DNA of 6,185 nucleotides from an uncultured Sphingomonadaceae bacterium (lineage in GTDB: Bacteria > Pseudomonadota > Alphaproteobacteria > Sphingomonadales > Sphingomonadaceae). The translations under genes were made by a program, and so were the position numbers. Shown in pieces: positions 1 to 6,075 of this stretch. The stretch spans positions 1-6,185 of the forward strand of contig CAKZSF010000265.1 in NCBI GenBank assembly GCA_937920575.1, in the 5' to 3' direction. Each line of letters starts with the position of its first letter. Positions within the stretch are counted from its first letter, which is position 1. A model generated the notes under the pieces. That model was not told the origin of the DNA and ran no database searches. It worked only from the letters and a program-made list of their open reading frames with translations.

Positions 1-1119
1 GCAATTTCGGCTGCGTTCTCTCCGCTGAACAGAGAGCCTGAGGAGCGAGTTGCGAAGGCGCTGCGCGAGGCGATTCCCAATGTCCGCGTGACGGGCTCAA
101 GCACGATGGGCGGTCTGGGTTTGCTGGAGCGCGAAAACGCCGCGATCCTCAATGCGTCTTTGTTGCCATTTGCCGAGCGTGTCGTCGCGTCGTTTCAAAA
201 TGCGCTCAAACAACGCGGGCTCAATTGTCCGCTCTATATCAGTCAGAATGACGGCACATTGATGGGGGCGGACTTTATTCGTGCTTTCCCTGCGCTGACA
301 TTTGCATCCGGTCCGACTAACTCCTTGCGCGGAGCGTGGAAGCTGACCGGATTGGCGGAGGCGATCGTCGTCGACATCGGGGGTACAACCTCTGACATTG
401 GAGTGTTGCACAATGGCTTCCCGCGCGAATCTCACAATGTTGTCGATGTGGGCGGTGTGCGCACCAATTTCCGCATGCCTGACATTCTCGCGCTAGGAGT
501 GGGCGGGGGAAGCTTGATTAGAGAACATGGCGCGCAGATCGGCCCGACATCCGTGGGCCACCGCTTGCTGCAAAAGGGGGTCGTGTTCGGCGGTGAGACG
601 CTGACACTCACCGATATAGCTGTGGCAGCAGGAGTGCTGGATTTGGGCGATAAAGCGCGGCTGGCATCCGTCCCTCCGATGGTCGTTGAAACGGCTCGCG
701 CGACCATGCACGCGATGCTGAACCGCGCGATTGACAGCGTCCGGCCCGGCGGCCGCAAATTGCCGGTGGTTCTGGTCGGTGGAGGCGCGGTGCTGGTGTC
801 AGAACCTTTGAGTGCGGCCACACAGGTGCACATTCCCGAGCATGCGGGGACCGCCAACGCTATCGGCGCGGCCATCGCGCAAATTGGCGGAGAGGCTGAG
901 CAAATGGTGATGCTGACCGCTGACAACAGGGAAGACGAAATCGCGCGGGTTACCAATCAAGCCAGAGAGGTCGCGGTGCGTGCTGGGGCCGATCCGCAGA
1001 CTTTGAGCGTGGCCGATATGGAGGAAACGCCGATTCCTTACATGGAGAGCGGAGGGACGCGGGTGCGGGTGAAAGTTGTGGGCGATCTGGCGCAAGCAGG
1101 CGTGAGGGAAGCTTCGTGA
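1..1119 (+). CDS. Hydantoinase/oxoprolinase family protein (HyuA-like), 5'-truncated by window edge
   Basis: The reading frame is open from base 1, so the gene begins upstream. The visible 372 residues are the end of the N-terminal domain and the whole ATP-grasping, actin-like hydantoinase A domain. Visible motifs, numbered in the fragment: a GLLERENA segment near residue 40, typical of the domain boundary; QNDGTLM at 82-88; SGP at 103-105; DIGGTTSDIG at 125-134, the phosphate-binding loop of this family; GVGGGS at 166-171; LVGGGAVL at 258-265; and an HAGTAN segment at 281-286 near the C-terminal end of the nucleotide fold. Family members open cyclic amide rings (hydantoin, 5-oxoproline) with ATP, or carboxylate ketones; the exact substrate cannot be read here. 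A cytoplasmic enzyme is expected. The stop overlaps the start of the next gene by four bases, and the neighbour is a DUF917 protein, not HyuB, which suggests the DUF917-associated subgroup. The family call is firm; the reaction is open. Confidence 0.92.
   Translation, partial: AISAAFSPLNREPEERVAKALREAIPNVRVTGSSTMGGLGLLERENAAILNASLLPFAERVVASFQNALKQRGLNCPLYISQNDGTLMGADFIRAFPALTFASGPTNSLRGAWKLTGLAEAIVVDIGGTTSDIGVLHNGFPRESHNVVDVGGVRTNFRMPDILALGVGGGSLIREHGAQIGPTSVGHRLLQKGVVFGGETLTLTDIAVAAGVLDLGDKARLASVPPMVVETARATMHAMLNRAIDSVRPGGRKLPVVLVGGGAVLVSEPLSAATQVHIPEHAGTANAIGAAIAQIGGEAEQMVMLTADNREDEIARVTNQAREVAVRAGADPQTLSVADMEETPIPYMESGGTRVRVKVVGDLAQAGVREAS
1104..1109 (+). promoter_or_regulatory. Ribosome binding site for the DUF917 gene
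   Basis: GAGGGA lies inside the end of the HyuA-like gene, six bases before the GTG at 1116. It supports the GTG start. No in-frame ATG lies near the start to compete, and the next ATG downstream (1141) is in another frame. With the GTGA overlap it points to translational coupling. Confidence 0.75.
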
Positions 1120-2204
1120 AGATCACGCCAGACGATCTTGATGCATTGGCGCTGGGTTCCGTTTTCCTTGCAACGGGCGGGGGCGGTGACCCGTACATCC
1201 CCAAGCTGATTTCGCAGCGCGCGTTGGAAGAGTTTGGCCCCGCTGAAATTATAGCGCCCGAAGAACTCAACGATGATGCGTTTGTGTGCGCCATCGGGTC
1301 AGTGGGTGCTCCGACGGTTAGCCTGGAGTTGCTCCCTTCGATCGATGAAGCCGCAAACACGCTATCCGCATTTGAAGACCATCTGAGCAAACGAGTGGAT
1401 GCAGTGGCGGCGTTTGAGATCGGTGGAGGAAACTCGCTTATTCCTCTGGTGGCTGCATCTGCGAAGGGTATTCCGATGCTCGACGGTGACGGAATGGCCC
1501 GTGCTTTGCCTGAGGCGCAGATGATGACTTACGCGATGGCAGGCATCGCACCGACTCCGTCGATCGCGTATGACTATTGCGGCAAAGTGGCACATTTTGA
1601 TTGCCCCGATCCCTTGCAATATGAAGCCCTGATCCGCCAGCATGCGGTCGATCATGGTGGGATGATCACCACAGCAGAGCATCCCATGTCGGGGATAGCG
1701 TGCAAGTCGGCAATCATTCCCGGAACATTGTCGTTTGCGCTGGAACTGGGAAGAGTTCTTGAGGCCAATCGCGGCCCTGCTGAACAGATCTCGCCGATCC
1801 TGTCAGAGACGTTTGCCGGATCGATCTATGGCGATTGCGCGATGGTCTATTCCGGCAAGGTCGTACAAAAATCATCCAGTGTCGTGAACGGGTATGATGT
1901 GGGAACCGCCATCATTGAGCCAATCGACAGCACTGGCCCGTCCATGTCGATCACGATCAAGAATGAATACCTACTTGCCAAAGTCGGCGGGGATGTGATC
2001 GCCAGCGTGCCTGACCTCATCGTCATTGTCGACAGCGAGACGTCCCTGCCTGTCAACGCAGAACGGCTTGGTTATGGTCAACGCGTGTCCGTGTTTGTGA
2101 TCGAGTGCCCTAAAGTGTTCCAAACACCGGATGCGCTCAAGATTGTGGGTCCGAGCTACTTCGGTTTCGATCATAGCTACACCCCGTTCTCTGGCAACAA
2201 ATAG
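1116..2204 (+). CDS. DUF917 family protein (S-methyl-thiohydantoin desulfurase-like domains)
   Basis: This 362-residue protein has the usual full length of the DUF917 family, whose two Pfam domains have been renamed S-Me-THD N- and C-terminal domains after a thiohydantoin desulfurase activity. Visible hallmarks are ATGGGGDPY at residues 19-27, EIGGGNS at 101-107, LDGDGMARALPE from residue 122, and a conserved-looking MMTYAMAGI stretch after it. The second half, from about residue 180, holds the C-terminal domain. There is no signal peptide or membrane segment, so it should be cytoplasmic. The start is GTG, overlapping the stop of the HyuA-like gene (GTGA) and preceded by a good Shine-Dalgarno. 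The pairing with a HyuA-like protein is common for this family and suggests joint action on a ring-shaped amide or thio-amide, for example desulfurisation followed by ring opening. That order is inference. Many family members have no tested function. Confidence 0.92.
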   Translation: MKITPDDLDALALGSVFLATGGGGDPYIPKLISQRALEEFGPAEIIAPEELNDDAFVCAIGSVGAPTVSLELLPSIDEAANTLSAFEDHLSKRVDAVAAFEIGGGNSLIPLVAASAKGIPMLDGDGMARALPEAQMMTYAMAGIAPTPSIAYDYCGKVAHFDCPDPLQYEALIRQHAVDHGGMITTAEHPMSGIACKSAIIPGTLSFALELGRVLEANRGPAEQISPILSETFAGSIYGDCAMVYSGKVVQKSSSVVNGYDVGTAIIEPIDSTGPSMSITIKNEYLLAKVGGDVIASVPDLIVIVDSETSLPVNAERLGYGQRVSVFVIECPKVFQTPDALKIVGPSYFGFDHSYTPFSGNK

Positions 2205-2209
2205 TGCGC

Positions 2210-2234
2210 TGACAGCTTGGGCTGTTGCATTTTT
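2210..2234 (+). terminator. Weak candidate intrinsic terminator after the hydantoinase/DUF917 pair
   Basis: Six bases past the TAG stop, ACAGC (2212-2216) and GCTGT (2221-2225) form a stem with loop TTGG. Two G-T wobble pairs extend it outward, and a run of five T follows at 2230-2234. The stem is short and the T-run starts four bases after it, so termination may be partial and read-through into the receptor gene is possible. Confidence 0.4.
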
Positions 2235-2275
2235 GTTACGCAGCGCGTGCAATCACCAGACCGTATTGTGCGTCG

Positions 2276-2290
2276 CAGCAGAATTTGCTG
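2276..2290. promoter_or_regulatory. Near-perfect 15-bp palindrome, possible operator upstream of the receptor
   Basis: CAGCA (2276-2280), GAATT, TGCTG (2286-2290): six of seven symmetric positions are complementary around a central A. It ends 38 bases before the receptor ATG, a typical place for a repressor site or a leader hairpin. GTATTG occurs on both sides (2263-2268 and 2290-2295). No convincing -35/-10 pair was found in this 124-bp spacer, so the promoter position, and therefore the role of the palindrome, stays open. Confidence 0.3.
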
Positions 2291-2316
2291 TATTGCAGCA
2301 TCAACACCGAAAACAT

Positions 2317-2321
2317 GAGGG
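2317..2321 (+). promoter_or_regulatory. Ribosome binding site that sets the receptor start
   Basis: GAGGG lies seven bases before the ATG at 2329. It decides the start: the frame is open further upstream to 2131 inside the DUF917 gene, but only the ATG at 2329 has this site and is followed directly by a signal peptide. Confidence 0.8.
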
Positions 2322-2328
2322 CATTTTT

Positions 2329-5300
2329 ATGGGGTTCGCTAAGCACACGTCTCGTGCCGCACTGCTGGTTGCTGCCAGCGCGTTGCCATTTACCGTTCAG
2401 GCGCAAGAAGCCGCACCGGAAGAGGGTGCCGAGGACGGCGACACGACGATCATCGTTACAGGCTCGCGCATCAGCCGTGACCCGAATGTCGGCTCACCTG
2501 CTCCTATTACGGCGCTGAACTCTGAAGAGCTCACGCAAGCAGGGACGGCAGACGTTGTGGACGTGTTGCGTGATGTTCCTGCGCTTTCAACGTCGACATC
2601 GACCGAAGGCTCGATTGACGGTGTCTTTTCGCAATCCGTCGGACAATCCATTCTGAACCTTCGCGGGCTCGGCTCAAACCGCACGCTGGTGCTGGTCAAT
2701 GGCCGCCGCCACGTATCGGGTGTCGCAGGCGCACAGGCGGTCGATATCAACTCGATCCCGACAGCACTGATCGAACGCGTTGAAACGCTTACTGGTGGTG
2801 CATCGTCCATCTATGGTGCTGACGCTGTGACCGGTGTGGTCAACTTCGTCCTGCGCGACGATTTTGAAGGCCTCCAAGCCAATGTTCAGACAGGTATCTC
2901 CAGCGAGGGCGACGCCTTCCGCATCAATGGCGACCTGACATGGGGCACCAATTTCGCGGATGGTCGCGGCAACATTGCTGTGTCCTTCGAATATGCCCGC
3001 AATGATGAGCTGCAATTTGGTGATCGCGGGTTCAGCCGTGACAATGGCATTGCCGATGACCAAGGCAACCCAGCGCGTTTCTTCCAGGCCGGTGAAATCA
3101 ACGCGGCGACCATGCCGAACTTCGCTGCGTTCTTTGCAGTAGGCGCGAGCGGTTTCCCATCAGGCTTTAGCATCCCTACGCCGGGATCCAGCAACTTTGA
3201 CGCTATTTTCACAACACCAGGTGTTACGCCGACAGCGGCCGAGCAAGCACTGATTGACCGTGCAGCGAACGCACCGAGCCGCCTGATCGCGCGTGATCCG
3301 CGTTTCTCGCTGTCGTCGGCTGGTGGCGTTGTCGCTCCCGGTTTGATTGGTATCAGCGACGGTCCAGACATCAACAACAACGGCACGCCAGATTGCTTGG
3401 AGTCTTCGGTTGGCTTTAACAGCACGTTCCAGCCTGGAGCATTCGGGCTTGCAGGCGGTTGTGCCGTAATCAACGCCGATGGAAGTCTCGGCGTCTATCA
3501 AGATGGTCTGGTCACGGGCTTGTTCAACCAGTTCGGTGGCGATGGCATTCCGAACAACTTCAACAGCAACTCGCTGATCCCGGAAACAGAGCGTTGGTCG
3601 GTTAATGTCAACGCGAAATACGAGATTTCCGAAAAGGCTGAGCTGTTCTTCGAAGGTAAATTTGTTTCGAACTCGGCAGAGTTTCAGGCTCAACCCAACA
3701 CGTTTTATGATCTGCTGACCATTCGTGATGACAACCCGTTCATCACACCTGAGCTGCAGAATTTCGTGGAGCCGCTGTTCTTCGGCGGAGGTGATGGCTT
3801 TTATATCACTCGTGACCCGGCCGATTTGGGCCCCAACCGCGACCGCAACGAGTTTGAAACTCTGCGCTTTGTTGGCGGCGTGCGCGGTGACATCACGGAC
3901 AGTCTCAAATATGAGTTCTCAGGCAACTGGGGACGGTTCAATCAGACAACGTTCGACAACAACCGCGTGATCCTTGACCGTTGGTATGCCGCAATTGATG
4001 CGACGACCGACGTCAATGGCAATGCGATTTGCCGTTCTGATATTGATCCAACCGCACCAGCGACGACGCCGTTTGGCATCCCACAGGGCGCGCCCGGTTT
4101 CTACACTTTCAACCCCGGCGACGGACAATGCCGTCCGGCGAACATTCTCGGCGGTGTTGGTGCGATCAGCCAAGACGCAATCGACTTTGTTACCGCAACG
4201 ATCGTCAACGAGTTCGAGCTGGAGCAATATGTCGTTAGCGGTGTTTTGATCGGCGACACCGGCTCGTTCTTCGAGCTTCCCGGTGGACCGGTTGATTTCG
4301 TGGTGGGAACCGAGTTCCGCAAAGAGTTGAGCTCTTCAACATTCGATCCGTTGGTGCTGGGTATCATTCCTGTGACAACGCCGAACGCCAATGCTGGGGA
4401 TCTGGTTCGGGAAGTTACCCGCAACCCGGTCACGGGCGAGTTTGACGATGTGAACAGCCTGGTGTTTGACCCGGCGTCGATCATCAACAACGCTGGCGGT
4501 GACTTCACCGTCGCCGAAGTGTTTGGCGAGGTTCGCCTGCCAATTCTGGCTGATCAATCCTTCGCGCACCTGCTCGAAATCAACGCGGCGGCCCGCTATG
4601 CGGACTATTCGACTGTGGGCGGAGCATTCACCTGGAACGTGAACGGCTTGTACGCGCCGACGCCGGATATTTTGTTCCGTGCCACTTATGCAGAAGCAGT
4701 GCGTGCACCGAACATCAACGAGCTGTTTAACCCTGCACAGGGCGCATTCTTCCGTCCGGTTGATCCATGTGATCTGAACGAGCTGGGCAATGCAGCCGAT
4801 CCAGCGCTTCGCCAAGCCAATTGTGAGGCGTTCTTTGCTGGCATCGGGTTCAACCCGAATTCGGGAGCAGGCGGAGGCTATTCCTTCGTCGATCCGCTGA
4901 CGGCGCGTTTCTCTGGTTCGATCAGCGGCAACCCTGATCTGTCGGAAGAAACCGCGACCACCTACACGGTGGGTGCGCAGCTGACCCCGACCTTCCTGCC
5001 GGGTCTGGTTTTGAGCGTTGATTATTACAACATCGAAATCGAGAACGCGATTTCGACCGTCAGCGCACAAGACATCGTCGACAATTGCGTGGACAGCGCG
5101 TCGATTGCCAACCAGTTCTGTGACTTGGTCAGCCGGAATGGCAACACCGGCGGCTTCAACTTCCTCCGCCAAGTCTCGCTGAACTTTGCGCGGCTTGAAA
5201 CGGCAGGTGTCGAGGCGTCTATGGCCTACCGCTTTGATCTGGGCGATCACTCGTTCAACTTCGCAGCGGCTGGCACTTGGGTGGACAAGCTCAACCGCTT

Positions 5301-5673
5301 CTTCGATCCGGCTGATCTGACCAATATCGACCCTGAGCTGGGTGAGCTGCAGCGTCCAGAATGGTCGGGCAACGCCTCTTTGACTTGGAGCTGGGATAAG
5401 CTCGACCTGACATGGTCGACGACTTACCTCGACTCCATGGCGTTGCGTTCGGTTGAAGTGGAAGATCTTGGCACTGTTTACAGCGTTGCCAACGGCACGT
5501 CGGATTCGACTTTCATCCATGACATCTCGTTCAATTTCGACCTGAATGATCAGTTCGATATTTATGGCGGCGTGAACAACATCTTTGACGAATTGCCATT
5601 CGTCACGGAGCAAGCCTATCCGGTTAGTCCGGTTGGCACGTTCTTCTTCCTGGGTGTGCGCGCAAGCCTCTGA
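2329..5673 (+). CDS. TonB-dependent outer-membrane receptor
   Basis: A 1114-residue outer-membrane transporter that would import a ligand using TonB/ExbBD energy. A signal peptide covers residues 1-25 (basic KHTSR, a hydrophobic core, then VQA before QE). An acidic stretch and a TonB-box-like TTIIVTG (39-45) follow. The plug domain, to about residue 180, includes NLRGLGSNRTLVLVNGRR (110-127) and GGASSIYGADAVTGVVNF (156-173). The barrel follows, with AVRAPNINELF from 790, NPDLSEETATTYTVG from 868 and the NNIFDELPF end motif from 1083. At this length it is far above siderophore receptors (about 700) and fits the large receptors common in sphingomonads and Caulobacter. Eight cysteines in the predicted mature protein fall in four close pairs (356/378, 568/601, 814/832, 920/931), probably disulfides in outer loops. 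The last residue is Leu, not the usual aromatic. The ligand cannot be read from sequence. Position after the HyuA-like/DUF917 pair hints at a related substrate. A strong terminator closes the unit. Confidence 0.95.
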   Translation: MGFAKHTSRAALLVAASALPFTVQAQEAAPEEGAEDGDTTIIVTGSRISRDPNVGSPAPITALNSEELTQAGTADVVDVLRDVPALSTSTSTEGSIDGVFSQSVGQSILNLRGLGSNRTLVLVNGRRHVSGVAGAQAVDINSIPTALIERVETLTGGASSIYGADAVTGVVNFVLRDDFEGLQANVQTGISSEGDAFRINGDLTWGTNFADGRGNIAVSFEYARNDELQFGDRGFSRDNGIADDQGNPARFFQAGEINAATMPNFAAFFAVGASGFPSGFSIPTPGSSNFDAIFTTPGVTPTAAEQALIDRAANAPSRLIARDPRFSLSSAGGVVAPGLIGISDGPDINNNGTPDCLESSVGFNSTFQPGAFGLAGGCAVINADGSLGVYQDGLVTGLFNQFGGDGIPNNFNSNSLIPETERWSVNVNAKYEISEKAELFFEGKFVSNSAEFQAQPNTFYDLLTIRDDNPFITPELQNFVEPLFFGGGDGFYITRDPADLGPNRDRNEFETLRFVGGVRGDITDSLKYEFSGNWGRFNQTTFDNNRVILDRWYAAIDATTDVNGNAICRSDIDPTAPATTPFGIPQGAPGFYTFNPGDGQCRPANILGGVGAISQDAIDFVTATIVNEFELEQYVVSGVLIGDTGSFFELPGGPVDFVVGTEFRKELSSSTFDPLVLGIIPVTTPNANAGDLVREVTRNPVTGEFDDVNSLVFDPASIINNAGGDFTVAEVFGEVRLPILADQSFAHLLEINAAARYADYSTVGGAFTWNVNGLYAPTPDILFRATYAEAVRAPNINELFNPAQGAFFRPVDPCDLNELGNAADPALRQANCEAFFAGIGFNPNSGAGGGYSFVDPLTARFSGSISGNPDLSEETATTYTVGAQLTPTFLPGLVLSVDYYNIEIENAISTVSAQDIVDNCVDSASIANQFCDLVSRNGNTGGFNFLRQVSLNFARLETAGVEASMAYRFDLGDHSFNFAAAGTWVDKLNRFFDPADLTNIDPELGELQRPEWSGNASLTWSWDKLDLTWSTTYLDSMALRSVEVEDLGTVYSVANGTSDSTFIHDISFNFDLNDQFDIYGGVNNIFDELPFVTEQAYPVSPVGTFFFLGVRASL

Positions 5674-5695
5674 CCGCAGGTATTTAAGATTGGGC

Positions 5696-5731
5696 AAGGG
5701 CCAGCGTGACATAGGTTGCGCTGGCCCTTTT
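5696..5731 (+). terminator. Strong rho-independent terminator after the receptor gene
   Basis: An 11-bp perfect stem joins 5696-5706 and 5719-5729, with core GGGCCAGCG / CGCTGGCCC. Two wobble and two Watson-Crick pairs extend it inward to a four-base loop (ATAG, 5711-5714). A TTTT tract runs from 5728 to 5731, followed by CATT. It starts 22 bases after the receptor stop and should separate the receptor from the dehydrogenase gene. Confidence 0.87.
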
Positions 5732-5768
5732 CATTACGCGCGGCTGACATTGTCCAAGAGCAAGCGTC

Positions 5769-5781
5769 GATTAGCCTAATC
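5769..5781. promoter_or_regulatory. Perfect 13-bp palindrome, candidate regulator binding site
   Basis: GATTAG (5769-5774), central C, CTAATC (5776-5781): both six-base arms match exactly. It lies just downstream of the receptor terminator and about 210 bases upstream of the predicted sigma-54 start site, so it more likely serves the dehydrogenase gene. The protein that would bind is unknown. Confidence 0.35.
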
Positions 5782-5792
5782 CGAGTTCTCGA

Positions 5793-5814
5793 ATTGAGCG
5801 GGGCAATGCTCAGT
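5793..5814. promoter_or_regulatory. Interrupted inverted repeat, candidate upstream activator site
   Basis: ATTGAGC (5793-5799) and GCTCAGT (5808-5814) pair over seven positions (one G-T) around an eight-base spacer. The centre lies about 185 bases upstream of the predicted sigma-54 transcript start, a plausible range for an enhancer-binding protein. A one-mismatch match to the IHF consensus (WATCAA-N4-TTR) adjoins it at 5814-5826. As a hairpin it is too weak and lacks a T-run, so it is not a terminator. Confidence 0.3.
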
Positions 5815-5960
5815 ATCAAGAGATCACCCAATCCGTTTTACTACTTCCACTCCGAAAACACCTCGCAATTTACCCAATCAGCTGTTCCTTCCGCCTTGCC
5901 GAGGGGCTCCTGCGATTGTGCAATATCTGTCGACCTTACAACCGAGGCGAAAACTTCGAA

Positions 5961-5977
5961 TTGGCACTTGTTTCGCA
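5961..5977 (+). promoter_or_regulatory. Candidate sigma-54 (RpoN) -24/-12 promoter
   Basis: The sequence reads TTGGCAC, six bases, then CGCA, against the consensus YTGGCACG-N4-TTGCW. The -24 GG (5963-5964) and -12 GC (5975-5976) are separated by the required distance: the first G of each is 12 bases apart. The TGGCAC block is perfect. On the -12 side T5973, GC and the following A match, and only the second T of TTGC is replaced by C. Transcription would start near 5988, giving an untranslated leader of about 88 bases before the dehydrogenase ATG. If real, expression needs an ATP-driven enhancer-binding activator. Confidence 0.5.
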
Positions 5978-6062
5978 GCTTAGGCGCATTCTACCCCCAT
6001 TTTTGACGATGTTTGTACGATCACGGCTCCGCTATTCCTTGTCGGCAGAACAACTCAAACGT

Positions 6063-6070
6063 GGAGAAGG
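6063..6070 (+). promoter_or_regulatory. Ribosome binding site for the dehydrogenase
   Basis: GGAGAAGG gives a strong purine-rich Shine-Dalgarno, with GGAG nine and AAGG five bases before the ATG at 6076. An in-frame GTG at 6061 overlaps this site and would have no site of its own, so the ATG is preferred. Confidence 0.75.
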
Positions 6071-6075
6071 CAGCG

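Larger units (their letters stand above)
5732..6075. other. Gene-free regulatory region before the dehydrogenase
   Basis: This stretch of about 340 bases holds no convincing gene. The open frames that cross it start inside the terminator or overlap the dehydrogenase in another frame, lack a ribosome binding site, and give proteins with no recognisable pattern. It looks less GC-rich than the flanking genes. It carries two dyad sequences (5769-5781, 5793-5814), a sigma-54-type promoter match (5961-5977) and the ribosome binding site of the dehydrogenase, which fits an elaborate promoter region. A small RNA or a decayed gene cannot be excluded. Confidence 0.6.

Noticed and set aside
2192..2207. 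Second sigma-54-like sequence (TGGCAA ... TGC) at the end of the DUF917 gene
   Set aside because: The GG-to-GC distance is one base too long (13, not 12) and the element lies partly in coding sequence; sigma-54 spacing is strict.
2131..2328. Upstream extension of the receptor by 66 residues
   Set aside because: It would overlap the end of the DUF917 gene, would bury the signal peptide, and lacks a ribosome binding site. The ATG at 2329 has both a site and a signal peptide.
4336..5712. Long (458-residue) open frame on the - strand, antisense to the receptor
   Set aside because: It overlaps the strongly supported receptor gene and the terminator, has no recognisable motif, is full of Arg/Val/Ile as expected from the complement of a GC-rich gene, and has no ribosome binding site evidence.
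5716..6006. Possible 96-residue gene in the spacer before the dehydrogenase
   Set aside because: It begins inside the terminator stem, lacks a Shine-Dalgarno, and its translation looks random.
6003..6008. TTGACG as a sigma-70 -35 box for the dehydrogenase
   Set aside because: No acceptable -10 box lies 16-18 bases downstream; the nearest TATTCC is about 24 bases away.
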